DNA from: Pseudoalteromonas sp. T1lg75
GTDB taxonomy: Bacteria; Pseudomonadota; Gammaproteobacteria; Enterobacterales; Alteromonadaceae
Assembly: GCF_002964705.1 (NCBI RefSeq)
Contig: NZ_PQCD01000003.1
Coordinates: 62,001 to 126,000 of the forward strand
DNA: 64,000 bases
Direction of reading: 5' to 3'
The stretch's first letter is position 1; each line of letters begins with the position of its first letter. Below the pieces are notes generated by a model. It was given only the letters and a program-made list of their open reading frames with translations, did no database searches and was not told the origin of the DNA. A program made the translations under genes and the position numbers. Shown here in pieces: positions 28,795 to 38,693 of the stretch.

Positions 28795-29169
28795 ATGCTA
28801 GTTAGTAAATTACATTATCATCGCCGCACCAAGGTGCTGGATATTCACTTTGATAATGGCGAACAGGTAAGCCTAAGCGCCGAATTCTTGCGGGTGCATT
28901 CACCGTCTGCGGAGGTCCAAGGGCATCACCAGGGTCCACCCAAACTGGTTACCAATAAAAAAGCAGTGGCCATTAAGGAAATAGAGGCCGTTGGCCACTA
29001 CGCGGTGCGCCTGCACTTTGATGATGGCCATCAAAGTGGTCTGTATAGCTTTGGTTATCTTGCCGAGCTTGGTGCTCATGCCGAGCAACTCTGGCAAAGC
29101 TATCTCGAGCGCGTAAAAGCGGCCAACGCTCAGCGCGATGCCAGTATCGCCATACGCGTCACTCCCTAA
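28795..29169 (+). CDS. DUF971 family protein
   Basis: 124 residues of the DUF971 family (gamma-butyrobetaine-hydroxylase N-terminal-like fold): LHYHRRTKVLDIHFDNGEQ, LSAEFLRVHSPSAEVQGH and GLYSFGYLAEL. It is frequently found directly after hslU in gammaproteobacteria. The fold suggests an Fe-S-related or regulatory role, but the function is not known and the sequence gives nothing further. Confidence 0.85.
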   Translation: MLVSKLHYHRRTKVLDIHFDNGEQVSLSAEFLRVHSPSAEVQGHHQGPPKLVTNKKAVAIKEIEAVGHYAVRLHFDDGHQSGLYSFGYLAELGAHAEQLWQSYLERVKAANAQRDASIAIRVTP

Positions 29170-29198
29170 AGCCTCTTAATGGCGCTACAAATAGACAA

Positions 29199-29226
29199 TA
29201 AAAAAGCCGCGGATGCGGCTTTTTTA
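29199..29226. terminator. Terminator between convergent DUF971 and chemoreceptor genes
   Basis: AGCCGC (29205-29210)/GCGGCT (29215-29220), A tract left and T tract right. Confidence 0.88.
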
Positions 29227-29241
29227 AATTTTGCGCTGCGC

Positions 29242-31122
29242 TTAAACCTGATATTTGGCCACCGCTTCGCGTAATACCCTGGCCTGCTGCGCCACTTCTT
29301 CACTGGTGTGGGCATTGGTGCTGGCATGGCCGCTGGCCTGCTCGGCGATATCACGAATACGCACCACGTTTTGATTCACTTCCGATGCCACTTGCGATTG
29401 CTGCTCAATGGCCACCGCAATTTGTGTGCTCATTTCCATAATGGTTTCGATTTCCTGGGTGATATTACCCAACAGATCTCCGGCTCTTGAAGCCTGCTCG
29501 GCGCTCTCTCCGCCCTGCTCACGACAACGTTGCATAATGCTGACCACTTCCTGAGTACGCTGCTGCAAGGCCGAAATGATGTTCTCAATTTCCTGGGTTG
29601 AGTCCTGGGTGCGTTGCGCCAAGGAACGCACCTCATCGGCAACCACGGCAAAACCACGACCCTGCTCGCCGGCACGGGCCGCTTCAATGGCGGCATTGAG
29701 CGCCAACAGGTTGGTCTGCTCGGCAATACCGCGGATCACATCCAGCACCGAGCCTATGGTATCGGCATCCTTCTCCAACTGCCCCACCACCTGTGAAGCG
29801 CCACCCAGGGATTCAGACAGCTCGGCGATACGCGACACCGTTGAGTCCACTTCCTGACGGCCCTGAGCGGCATTGTCATTGGTGGTTTGTGCACGCATGG
29901 CAGCTTCTTCGGTATTACCGGAGATATCATGAATAGTGGCTTGCATCTCGGTGGCCGCGGTGGCCACCATGTCCGCTTCCTGCAGCTGCTCCTGTACCCC
30001 GGCGCTGGTTGAGGCCGTGGTATTGGCCAGCTCGGCTGTGGCCCCATTAAGGGTTTCCAGTGCGCTGTTAACATCGAATATCAAGCCGCGGAAATCCGAG
30101 GTCAAGGCATTGATATTATTACTTAACTCGGCAATCTCATCCTTGCCCTGCACGGGGATTTGCAGGCTTAAATCGCTTTCCTGACGAATACGGGCGATAG
30201 CCGCCACGGCACTGTTGATGGGCTGAATAATGGCGCGACTGGTCATCACCAGCAGCACGACGACCAGGAGTGCGGCTAAAACCAAGGTGGTGATCGCCAC
30301 AGCCTGAGCCGAACGCATCCGCGTATCTATTTGCTCCTTGGTACTAAGCAGCACTTGAGTAGCAAGCTTATCGCTGGCTTCCACCGAGGCCAACAGCTGA
30401 CCCAGGGCACCGCTTTCCAAGTTAAAACCCAGTGCTTGTTGTGCTTCCACTAACGCTTTGAATTTTAGGTGGTACTGATTCAGTAAAGCGGTTAGGCGCG
30501 ATCGATAGTTGCTATCAAAGTCGGCACTGGCAATCAGCCCCTCTAAGCGGGCAAAGTGTTGCTCAAATTTGTCAAAATATTTGCTGTCCAGACGCAGCAT
30601 AAAATCTTTTTCAGCGCGGCGCAGCTGTAGCATTAACGCTAACATTTCAAAGTTTTGCTGCTCTTTGAGAAGCTCTTCGACTTTATGTACGGCGCTGCGC
30701 AACTCGCCATAGAGGGCATCTTTAGGGTGCAAGCCAATAACACGTTGCAAGCTGACCACGTGCTCAAAGTCTTCCTTATAAATGCGGGCCTGCTCGGCAA
30801 ACCTATCTATTTGCTGCGGCGCCACACCGAGGGCGACAAATTGGTCACGCAGCCGGGCAACTCGGTTTTCTAGGGCGCTATATTCATTGGCAAAGGATTC
30901 GAGGTCGGTTTCGCTTTTATAAAATAAGAAGTTTTTCTCGTACTTACGCATGGATAGCTCATGAACATTCAGCTCTTCGGCATTTTCCAAGGTGGCGTTT
31001 AACAGGCCCATAACCTGAGCTGTATACATGACCACGGCGAAGAGCACCAACAAAGCTGCTGCGACCACCGCGCCGTTAACCTGAAGGCGACGTTTGATCG
31101 TGAGCTTTTTCATAAAATTCAT
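29242..31122 (-). CDS. Methyl-accepting chemotaxis protein with HBM-type ligand domain
   Basis: 626 residues. Membrane helices at about 15-35 and 275-297 bracket a large all-helical periplasmic domain; the segment [23 protein letters not shown] is characteristic of helical bimodular (HBM) sensors such as McpS, which bind organic acids. A HAMP domain follows, then the cytoplasmic signalling domain with a hairpin tip reading [29 protein letters not shown]. No chemotaxis genes adjoin it, so it is an orphan receptor. The ligand cannot be read from sequence. Start could be Met1 or Met4. Confidence 0.93.
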   Translation of the reverse strand: MNFMKKLTIKRRLQVNGAVVAAALLVLFAVVMYTAQVMGLLNATLENAEELNVHELSMRKYEKNFLFYKSETDLESFANEYSALENRVARLRDQFVALGVAPQQIDRFAEQARIYKEDFEHVVSLQRVIGLHPKDALYGELRSAVHKVEELLKEQQNFEMLALMLQLRRAEKDFMLRLDSKYFDKFEQHFARLEGLIASADFDSNYRSRLTALLNQYHLKFKALVEAQQALGFNLESGALGQLLASVEASDKLATQVLLSTKEQIDTRMRSAQAVAITTLVLAALLVVVLLVMTSRAIIQPINSAVAAIARIRQESDLSLQIPVQGKDEIAELSNNINALTSDFRGLIFDVNSALETLNGATAELANTTASTSAGVQEQLQEADMVATAATEMQATIHDISGNTEEAAMRAQTTNDNAAQGRQEVDSTVSRIAELSESLGGASQVVGQLEKDADTIGSVLDVIRGIAEQTNLLALNAAIEAARAGEQGRGFAVVADEVRSLAQRTQDSTQEIENIISALQQRTQEVVSIMQRCREQGGESAEQASRAGDLLGNITQEIETIMEMSTQIAVAIEQQSQVASEVNQNVVRIRDIAEQASGHASTNAHTSEEVAQQARVLREAVAKYQV

Positions 31123-31259
31123 GGCTAATACCTTATTATTTTTTACGGCAGTATTTATCCGCGGATTCTAGCTAGCAACGGGGATACATCGCAATATCTT
31201 TGTCGCTTTAAGCCGTATTTGGGATAAAAACCGTACTAAATAACTAGCCAAAATTGATG

Positions 31260-32288
31260 TTAAAGCACTCCCTGCCAAAGTTGTTGATTTAGGCTTTGCC
31301 GATCCTGCCACTGCCCCGCCAGCAACCAGGAAATTAACGGCGCCGGATCATGGGGAAAATTGATGCGCTCTTTTTTGTCCATATTGAGCCAATCGTCGAG
31401 GGCATCCTGGTCAAGATAATGCATCACATGCGCCCGCTGCATATTTTGCAGGGTTAAGGCATTGGAATGTTGCTCAAACTGACCGTTAAGGGGTTTCAAC
31501 AAGAGTTTTTTGCCCAAGGTTAGTGCTTCACTCGACAATTCAAAGCCGGCATTGGCAATAACGCCGCTGGCACTGGCCAAGTCCCGTAAAAAGCCCAGCC
31601 TGGAGGGTTTTCGTAAATGAATATGGGCCATGGACTGATCTTCCGCCTTGGGGTGGTAACAATAAAATTCCTTGCCGGGAAAGTCCTTCAGATAGGCAAT
31701 AACCTCATCGAGATCTTCAAAGGGAAGATAAACCAGCACCTTGTTGTCGACATACTCGCTGTCGACCGGGCCGGCATGCTCGATAAAGGGTGGAATAATT
31801 GAATCATCAAAGGGTTGCCAATGCACACCCAGATAAACATCGGCGGGGGCAAAATTACGTATCATCGCCTTGGTCAGTATATTGTCTCCGGTCACCGGCA
31901 CACTGGCCGAGAGGAATGCGGCCTGATGACTCATGCCCACCACCGGCACCTTTTGCCGCTTTGCCGCCCAGGCGGTAATGGGTTCAAAGTCGTTAATCAC
32001 CAGATCATATTGCTTGAGGTGCAACTCGCGTATGTCTTTGAGTAGTTCACACACCTTGGCATTTTTCAGGGTTTTTAAACCATTAACACGGCCACGTTCG
32101 GTGACAAATGTTAAGCCCTGCCGGGTCTGGTAAGGACCAAACTCATGCATATCAAAATACTGGTCACGGCTGCGCCCGGAAAATAAATAATCCACTTCCA
32201 CACCGGCCTTGGAAAATGCCTTTGCCATCACCCGAGCCCGGGTGGTGTGGCCGTTCCCTGTGCCTTGTACGCCATAAAGAATCTTCAT
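31260..32288 (-). CDS. MJ1255/VC2487-family glycosyltransferase
   Basis: 342 residues resembling the GT-B type family typified by MJ1255 and VC2487: KILYGVQGTGNGHTTRARVMAKAF at the start, LVINDFEPITAWAAKR, and the nucleotide-sugar region GVIANAGFELSSEALTLGKKLL. AGGGA five bases before the ATG at 32288 fixes the start, which overlaps the stop of the PAP2 gene by four bases (ATGA), so the two are translationally coupled. A lipid-linked sugar transfer role is plausible given the phosphatase partner, but it is inference. Confidence 0.85.
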   Translation of the reverse strand: MKILYGVQGTGNGHTTRARVMAKAFSKAGVEVDYLFSGRSRDQYFDMHEFGPYQTRQGLTFVTERGRVNGLKTLKNAKVCELLKDIRELHLKQYDLVINDFEPITAWAAKRQKVPVVGMSHQAAFLSASVPVTGDNILTKAMIRNFAPADVYLGVHWQPFDDSIIPPFIEHAGPVDSEYVDNKVLVYLPFEDLDEVIAYLKDFPGKEFYCYHPKAEDQSMAHIHLRKPSRLGFLRDLASASGVIANAGFELSSEALTLGKKLLLKPLNGQFEQHSNALTLQNMQRAHVMHYLDQDALDDWLNMDKKERINFPHDPAPLISWLLAGQWQDRQSLNQQLWQGVL

Positions 32289-32809
32289 AAAGTCCCTGTG
32301 ATAAGTAATGCAAATACGGCACAACCGTAACCAAGTAACGAACCTAAAACGATGTCTAACGGATAATGCACTCCAAGCAACACCCGCGAGCAAGCCACGA
32401 GCGTCGCCCAACCATATAAGTATGGTGCAAGCTGCGGATAAAACTGGCCGACGATGACTGCAAACACCCAGGCCGCAGCACTGTGCCCCGAAGGCAAACT
32501 AAACTTATCGCTCGGACGAATATGGGCATAGCAGGTCAGCACATCACAGGGGCGTACACGTTGAAACAGGTTTTTGGTGAAAAAATAGATAGGCCGCTCG
32601 ATGGCATAACCAAGCAATAACACCAGCAGCAGGGTGATCTGTTCGGGCGTGCTATATACCAACAAATAGAGTCCAAACAACGCATACAAAATGCCGTCAC
32701 CGGAGCGTGACATCAAGCGAATGCCATGGTGCTGCCAGCGCCGATACCGAGCTCGAAACAACACCTTAAATAACGCCCGATCAAAGCGATCTAATTGCGC
32801 GAGTATCAT
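32285..32809 (-). CDS. PAP2-family lipid phosphatase
   Basis: 174-residue membrane protein with all three PAP2 motifs: KNLFQRVRP, SLPSGHSAA and SRVLLGVHYPLDIVLG. Several hydrophobic helices. Such proteins dephosphorylate undecaprenyl-pyrophosphate or phosphatidic acid-type lipids at the membrane. Coupled by a four-base overlap with the downstream glycosyltransferase. Confidence 0.9.
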   Translation of the reverse strand: MILAQLDRFDRALFKVLFRARYRRWQHHGIRLMSRSGDGILYALFGLYLLVYSTPEQITLLLVLLLGYAIERPIYFFTKNLFQRVRPCDVLTCYAHIRPSDKFSLPSGHSAAAWVFAVIVGQFYPQLAPYLYGWATLVACSRVLLGVHYPLDIVLGSLLGYGCAVFALLITGTL

Positions 32810-32905
32810 GCTCTTTCGCCTGTGATATGTTCATTGTTTTGAATATAGTCAGCGAAAATAACAGTTACATGACGTTTTTTAGACAGTAATGTGTCCAGGG
32901 CCTGT

Positions 32906-32918
32906 GGTGCCTGGCACC
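32906..32918. repeat. Short GC-rich palindrome upstream of rraA
   Basis: GGTGCC-T-GGCACC, preceded by CCAGGGCC. Resembles the stem of REP-like dispersed repeats. Only one copy was seen in the window. Confidence 0.35.
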
Positions 32919-32996
32919 TTTATATGTCAATACCTTAGCTTGCTAAGCCCCATAACCTAGGTATACTTGAGACAACAAAGTCTCTGGGAGAGTCCG

Positions 32997-33518
32997 ATGG
33001 AATATAGTACCTCTGAACTGTGTGATCACTTTGCTGATGTAGTCGATGTACTCGAACCTATGTTCATTAATTTTGGTGGCCGTGGCGCTTTTTGTGGGCG
33101 CATCCGCACCATCAAGTGTTTTGAAAGCAACCAGCTCATTCGCGAAGTTTTGCAACAAGACGGTACCAATTCGGTACTCTTAGTCGATGGTGGCGGCTCA
33201 ACTCGCCGCGCATTGATCGACATAGAACTGGCCGAGTTGGCGGTGGAAAACAACTGGGAAGGGATCATAGTGTATGGCGCCGTGCGTCATGTCGATGAAC
33301 TCGAAGAGCTAGAGCTTGGCATTCAGGCCATTGCTTCGATTCCCGTTGCCGCCGACAACCTTGCCCCGGGCGAAGAAGGTATTCCGGTTAATTTCGCCGG
33401 CGTCTCCTTCTACGAAGACGATTTTCTGTACGCAGATAGCACCGGTATTATTATCTCCGCCGAAGAGCTTGAACTCGAATATGTCGAGGACGAAGAGCTG
33501 GTTGGCATAGAAGATTAA
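32997..33518 (+). CDS. rraA: Ribonuclease E activity regulator RraA
   Basis: 173 residues with the DlpA/RraA signatures [35 protein letters not shown] and [14 protein letters not shown], plus an acidic C-terminal tail. RraA trimers bind RNase E and inhibit mRNA decay. GGGAG before the ATG at 32997 supports this start over an in-frame one ten codons upstream. Followed eight bases later by the arginase-fold gene. Confidence 0.93.
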   Translation: MEYSTSELCDHFADVVDVLEPMFINFGGRGAFCGRIRTIKCFESNQLIREVLQQDGTNSVLLVDGGGSTRRALIDIELAELAVENNWEGIIVYGAVRHVDELEELELGIQAIASIPVAADNLAPGEEGIPVNFAGVSFYEDDFLYADSTGIIISAEELELEYVEDEELVGIED

Positions 33519-33526
33519 TCACCGCT

Positions 33527-34579
33527 ATGGAATATGCAGTTACTATCTATGACGAGCAGAGCATTGCCGATTTAGTCGCCGCCCGCAGCGCCGAGCAGCG
33601 AGTATTTCAGAGCATTGCCCTACTCGATACCGCGGTGGAATTTAGCCAGGCGCTAAAAGACGCCAAAGACTTTGGTATTCGCTATGTGATCGTCGGAATT
33701 CCCGAAGACATAGGCCCCCGAGCCAACTTAGGAAAAGGCGGAGCGGATCAGGGGTTTCGTGCCTTTTTGTCGAAGTTCCTCAATATCCCGGTGAATGAGT
33801 TTACCCCGGTGCAGGACGTCTTGTTACTTGGTGAGGTCGACTGTGCCGACTTACAACAGCAAAGTCAGGCGCTCGATAACGGCAACGCCGACGACTTGGC
33901 GCAATTACGCTCCTTATGCAGTGAGCTGGATCAGCGTATCGAACCGGTCATCGCCGCCATATTCGATGCCGGACTGACTCCCATAGTGATAGGTGGCGGC
34001 CACAACAATTGCTACCCACTGCTGGCGGCCAGCGCTAAACATTACAATACCGCAATTAATGCCATTAACCTTGACCCACACGGCGACTTCCGTGCTCTTG
34101 AGGGACGTCATAGCGGCAATGGTTTCCATTACGCGGCGGCGGCGGGCTATCTTAAACACTATCATGTAGTGGCACTGGATCAGCAAAAGAACAATGCCGC
34201 AATTTTAGCGGCCATGGCGCAACATCACAGCACCTATACCAGCTATCACAGCCTCAAGGTGTTGGCACAAACCTCGATTGTTGACAGTGTCAATGATGCC
34301 CTGGACAGCTTTACCCATCAGGCACCTTTAGCCATAGAGCTGGATATCGATGCCATTACCCTGGCACCGGCCAGCGCCTTAAATTATCGTGGTATGTCTT
34401 TGTCTGACGCCGAGCAATATGTCTATAACGCCACCTGCGATAGCGATGTGGCCTATTTGCATTTATGTGAGGCTGCCCCCAGTCAGGATCCCAATGGTCT
34501 TAACGCCGGCTTTAATGCCGCAGGACAATTGCTGAGCGCTCTGGTTATCGCCTTTTTACGCGCTCGCTACCACAACTAA
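33527..34579 (+). CDS. hutG: Arginase-fold hydrolase, formimidoylglutamase-like
   Basis: 350 residues of the ureohydrolase superfamily. Manganese-ligand motifs are GGGHNNCYP, NLDPHGDFR and ELDIDAITLAP. GRHSGNGF is typical of a clade usually annotated as formimidoylglutamase. The likely role is hydrolysis of N-formimino-glutamate in histidine degradation, which fits hutI 1.8 kb away, but hutG and hutI are separated by an unrelated gene and hutH/hutU are absent. Arginase or agmatinase activity is an alternative. Confidence 0.7.
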   Translation: MEYAVTIYDEQSIADLVAARSAEQRVFQSIALLDTAVEFSQALKDAKDFGIRYVIVGIPEDIGPRANLGKGGADQGFRAFLSKFLNIPVNEFTPVQDVLLLGEVDCADLQQQSQALDNGNADDLAQLRSLCSELDQRIEPVIAAIFDAGLTPIVIGGGHNNCYPLLAASAKHYNTAINAINLDPHGDFRALEGRHSGNGFHYAAAAGYLKHYHVVALDQQKNNAAILAAMAQHHSTYTSYHSLKVLAQTSIVDSVNDALDSFTHQAPLAIELDIDAITLAPASALNYRGMSLSDAEQYVYNATCDSDVAYLHLCEAAPSQDPNGLNAGFNAAGQLLSALVIAFLRARYHN

Positions 34580-34596
34580 ACTATGGTTGAACGCCT

Positions 34597-36294
34597 CTAC
34601 CAGGTAGGGGCGTTCTGCTGTTGTAACTTCTGCTGCCATTGTCGCGACCAGCTCAATAAGCCATCCGCCGGCAAAGGATGAGTAAATACATAACCCTGCG
34701 CCCCCTGCACATTAAACTCTTTCACATAGCTTAATTGCGTGCTGCTACCAACGCCCTGACAGATGACCTTGGCCTTAAGATGACGATGCATTTCGATTAA
34801 TCCGTTTAACAGTGCCTTATTAGCACTGGTGTAGTCGACATCGGCCGTGAGGCTTGGATCGACTTTGACGTATTCGAGATTGATCTTCGGCAACTTTGCC
34901 AGGAATAGTGGTGTTTCACCCATGCCATCGAGACACAAATGAATCCCCTGCTGATGCAGGCGAGTTAATAGTGCGAGTCCACGTTTATCCAATGACATCA
35001 GCACCGAAAGCGGGCATTCGATAATCAAGTCTCCCGGCTTTAGGGTATGCTCACGCAGGATGCGGCCGGCAAACTCAACAAATTCATCGTGCAATATTTC
35101 CTCACCGAAAAGGTTGACGCTTACCGGCATGGCCAAGCCGTCCATCTTCAGCGCCATAGCCATTTCGGCGGCGCGCTCCAACACATGGAAGGCCAACTTA
35201 TAACCGCGCCCCACGGCCCGTAAGTCATGAATAAAGTCTTTCGCTTCCACCACACCACGCTCAGGGTGCTGCCAACGCAAAAGTAACTCGGCATAAAGAG
35301 GCTTATTATCCTCCAGGCCAATGACCGGCTGGAAATACAAAGAAAAATCACGTTCAAAGTCCGCCGTGCTCAGCAAATGGAGTTGCTGCTGATGGGCTGC
35401 GGCTTGCTGCTCGAGAGCATCATTATAATGGCAGATACGCTGCTGCGGATGATACTCGATGGCTTTGTAGCCCTGTTGTAATAACTCATCCAAAGAGGTT
35501 TCACCGGCCATCCCTGTACTAAGCGCAATATGCGGTTTCAGTTCCACCACCCCGTGACGAGAATTAAACGGCTTTTGCAGTACTTCGGTAATATCCTCGG
35601 CTAGACGCTCATGACAGTGGCTGTCTGGGCTGATATCTATGACCAGACCGTAACACAGAGGGGCAACCTGAAAGACTTCAACGGCAAACTGCTGACGCTT
35701 CTGCAGGTTCAACACGGTTGGCTGAGCCGCCACCTGATTAATGCGGGCCAGACTTTGCATCAGTACCAATTCGGCAAATTCCTGACCGAGTGAGCGGTTT
35801 AGCTGCTCGTACCCTTCCACCTGCAACAAGAGTAAGGCAACCTGATGATTATGCTCCTGACGCCATAGGTTGTACTGAGTGACCGCCTGACCCCAAGAGA
35901 TAACGGGCAGGCTGCGGGCGTTGAGTTCATTATGCTGAGCCTGTAACAGCTGCTCATCGTCGTTGCCTTCAAGCTCCATAAAGGCCATGACTTGCAACAC
36001 TAACGGCAGAATACACAGCCAGGCGAAGTGCAAAGGCAACACCAGGTTCAGAGCAACAACCAATAGTTGCAGAGCCACCAAGGCGCCGCGGGCAATCACC
36101 ATTTGGCGGCCTTGATGGCGATAGAACAGCCACCAACGCGCGGCAAAGGCCACAACTAAAATCCCGCTGGCGACGTGCCATTGGCCACCAACGTAGGCTA
36201 ATCCTGCAAGCGAATAACACATCGCACTGATGCCGTCTTTACGTTCGCTGAGCAAGACCACGCTGATCAGCAATGCCTTATAAATAAGCCGCAA
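34597..36294 (-). CDS. Membrane protein with degenerate GGDEF and EAL domains
   Basis: 565 residues: three or four membrane helices in the first 110 residues, a GGDEF-like domain (about 130-290) with no GGDEF motif, and an EAL-type domain (about 305-555). In the EAL domain Glu336 (ELL for EAL), Asn394, Glu426 and Lys477 remain. The paired aspartates are reduced to Asp456-Gly457, and the EGVE motif reads QGVG. Catalysis of c-di-GMP turnover is therefore doubtful; a binding or scaffold role as in CsrD is possible. The first codon is a TTG and the true start may be the ATG 24 codons in. Monocistronic between hutG and hutI. Confidence 0.85.
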   Translation of the reverse strand: MRLIYKALLISVVLLSERKDGISAMCYSLAGLAYVGGQWHVASGILVVAFAARWWLFYRHQGRQMVIARGALVALQLLVVALNLVLPLHFAWLCILPLVLQVMAFMELEGNDDEQLLQAQHNELNARSLPVISWGQAVTQYNLWRQEHNHQVALLLLQVEGYEQLNRSLGQEFAELVLMQSLARINQVAAQPTVLNLQKRQQFAVEVFQVAPLCYGLVIDISPDSHCHERLAEDITEVLQKPFNSRHGVVELKPHIALSTGMAGETSLDELLQQGYKAIEYHPQQRICHYNDALEQQAAAHQQQLHLLSTADFERDFSLYFQPVIGLEDNKPLYAELLLRWQHPERGVVEAKDFIHDLRAVGRGYKLAFHVLERAAEMAMALKMDGLAMPVSVNLFGEEILHDEFVEFAGRILREHTLKPGDLIIECPLSVLMSLDKRGLALLTRLHQQGIHLCLDGMGETPLFLAKLPKINLEYVKVDPSLTADVDYTSANKALLNGLIEMHRHLKAKVICQGVGSSTQLSYVKEFNVQGAQGYVFTHPLPADGLLSWSRQWQQKLQQQNAPTW

Positions 36295-36389
36295 ATAAAG
36301 GCACCAAGGTGAATACTGGTTATCATAGTTTTTATAATCATTGTGTGAGTGGCTGAGAGCCCAGCCACTTAGGATTTAGTCACACATGA

Positions 36390-37616
36390 TCAAAAAGCCT
36401 TACTTAATGCACCCTGAATCCAAAGCTTTTTCAAGGGTTCGGTGCCGAATTCATAGCTTAATTGCGACGGGTGTTCGATGTCCCATAAAGCGATGTCGGC
36501 ACGCATGTTGGTAGCAAGCTGACCGCGGTCATTCAGGCCCAAAGCCTTGGCGGCATAACGGGTCACCCCAAGCAGGCTTTGCCCCGGCGTTAAACGGAAT
36601 AAGGTACAGGCCATATTCATCATTAATTGAATGGAACACAGCGGTGAGGTACCCGGGTTGAAGTCGGTGGCAATAGCAATGGGCACCTCATAGCGCTGCA
36701 ATAGCTCGATAGGTGGATACTTGGTCTCGCGCAGATAGTAAAAGGCGCCAGGCAGCAATACAGCGACCATGTCAGCATCCTTCATGGCCTTTACACCGGC
36801 TTCATCAAGGTGCTCCAGGTGATCCGCCGACAGCGCCTGATAGCGGGCAGCCAATTCTGTGCCATGCATGTTAGAAAGCTGCTCGGCGTGTAACTTAACA
36901 TTGAAGCCCAGCTCCTTGGCGCGCTTAAACACACGCTCGGTTTGTGCCTGACTAAAGCCGACATTTTCACAAAACACATCAACTGCGGTAGCTAATTTTT
37001 TCTGGGCTACGGCCGGCAGCATTTGCTCGCATACCAGGTCGATATAACCATCGGCATCGCCCTTGTACTCTGGTGGCAGGGCGTGGGCGCCCAAGAAGGT
37101 GCTTTCGATATGCAGTGGGTGATGCTCATTCAGTAACGCCGCCACTTCCAGCAACTTAATTTCGCTGGCTAAATCCAAGCCGTAGCCCGACTTGGTTTCC
37201 ACCGTGGTCACACCTTCACGCATCAGGGCGTCAAGACGCTGCTTGGCCTTAGTAAAAAGCTCTTCTGGTTCGGCAGCACGCGTTGCTCGTACCGTGGTGG
37301 CAATTCCGCCGCCTTGTTGGGCAATGCTTTCATAGCTTTCGCCCTGCAAACGACGCTCAAACTCTTGTGAGCGATTACCACCAAAAACAATATGGGTGTG
37401 GCAGTCCACCAACCCAGGAGTCAGCCAGGCACCGCCAGCGGAATAGACGGGTAATGACAATAGATCCACCTCAGGCATCTCTGCCATGGGTCCCACCCAA
37501 GCGATTTTATCGCCGCTTAGCAATACAGCGCCGTTTTCGATAATACCGTAGTCATCGTTGGCGGTCGCAACCATGGTTGCGATATTGGCATCAATAATAA
37601 CCTGATCAATGTGCAT
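36390..37616 (-). CDS. hutI: Imidazolonepropionase HutI
   Basis: 408-residue amidohydrolase catalysing the third step of histidine degradation, opening imidazolone-propionate to N-formimino-glutamate. Metal-binding motifs [17 protein letters not shown] and [16 protein letters not shown] and SADHLEHLD also present. GGAG six bases before the ATG at 37616 supports this start; an upstream in-frame extension is unlikely. No other hut gene is contiguous except the hutG-like gene on the opposite strand. Confidence 0.94.
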   Translation of the reverse strand: MHIDQVIIDANIATMVATANDDYGIIENGAVLLSGDKIAWVGPMAEMPEVDLLSLPVYSAGGAWLTPGLVDCHTHIVFGGNRSQEFERRLQGESYESIAQQGGGIATTVRATRAAEPEELFTKAKQRLDALMREGVTTVETKSGYGLDLASEIKLLEVAALLNEHHPLHIESTFLGAHALPPEYKGDADGYIDLVCEQMLPAVAQKKLATAVDVFCENVGFSQAQTERVFKRAKELGFNVKLHAEQLSNMHGTELAARYQALSADHLEHLDEAGVKAMKDADMVAVLLPGAFYYLRETKYPPIELLQRYEVPIAIATDFNPGTSPLCSIQLMMNMACTLFRLTPGQSLLGVTRYAAKALGLNDRGQLATNMRADIALWDIEHPSQLSYEFGTEPLKKLWIQGALSKAF

Positions 37617-37765
37617 GCTGTTCTCCAAAATAAGCCCTACTTGTATAGACAAGAAATTATGCGCCATGTTACACACGGCCAGTGGGCAGCGCAAAATTTA
37701 TCACCCATGAGAAAAACACCCATTCGCCGCGAGTGTTAAGTTAACTGTGCAGTAATCTTTGCGCT

Positions 37766-38527
37766 TTAAATATCATGGCCGTAGGTAAAACCAAGTTCCT
37801 CGATGGCACCGCCGTTAATGACCCGAGCCACCGGCTGCTCGGCACTAAATTGGGGGACCTGGGTTCCCCTTCGCTGACAATGCACTTGGTAGTAGTTCTG
37901 TTTAGACGGGTGGCTCGGATGAACCAGGTTGTAAATGGGTTGCGCCTGCGGGTAGTGTTGAATCAAGGTCAGGATACCGGCTATCACATCATCGCGATGC
38001 ACCATATTCACCTTATCCTCCGGGTGCGAGGATAGGGTTTTACCGGCAACAAAGCGACCCGGCTCACGGTTAGGCCCGACCAAGCCGCCTAAGCGCAGCA
38101 CCTTAGCTCCGGCAGCCAGCGTCGTTTGTTCCGCCTGAGCGAGACGCTGTTGCCGCGCCGTTGCTAAGCTCAAAGCACTGCGCTCATCGTACTGACCGCT
38201 TTGCTGATCATAAATCCCGGTACTGGAGCACAGCACAAAGCCTTTACCATTGAGCTGCTGATATAAAGCCAGGGCATGCTCCAGGCTTTGCTGATAGTTA
38301 CTTGGTTGACGTCTGGCGCCTGGGCTCATGGCACACACCCAATAGGCATCCGTCAGGGACACATTGTGCACAAGCGTACCCTCGTCTTGCAGTGCAAATT
38401 GGCGCTCATGGGCTTGCGTTCCCTGCTCTCGATGCGTTGCCTCTACCTGCCAGCCCTGGGTCAAAGCCTCTTGCGCCAGAGCCTCGCCAAGCCAACCGGC
38501 GCCGATGATTACTAGTTTCTTATCCAT
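37766..38527 (-). CDS. NAD(P)-dependent extended-SDR-like protein (YeeZ type)
   Basis: 253 residues with an N-terminal Rossmann motif GAGWLGEALAQEAL, FVLCSSTGIYDQQSG (a Tyr in the catalytic area) and VLRLGGLVGPNREPGRFVAG. Resembles the YeeZ group of epimerase/dehydratase-like proteins, whose substrates are not known. Divergent from hemN, single gene. Confidence 0.8.
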   Translation of the reverse strand: MDKKLVIIGAGWLGEALAQEALTQGWQVEATHREQGTQAHERQFALQDEGTLVHNVSLTDAYWVCAMSPGARRQPSNYQQSLEHALALYQQLNGKGFVLCSSTGIYDQQSGQYDERSALSLATARQQRLAQAEQTTLAAGAKVLRLGGLVGPNREPGRFVAGKTLSSHPEDKVNMVHRDDVIAGILTLIQHYPQAQPIYNLVHPSHPSKQNYYQVHCQRRGTQVPQFSAEQPVARVINGGAIEELGFTYGHDI

Positions 38528-38693
38528 TTATTCGCTCACCCTTGTCGTGCACTGCATCAGTTCTGAGATTAAGCTCATCATACTATTGCCGCCCCAAACC
38601 GAACAAGCACCGCAATTATTGCTGCAGATCAACACCCCACCCGAGACTTTTATTTACACTGCTTCTTATCATTAACCAAAGTAGATATGCGTC

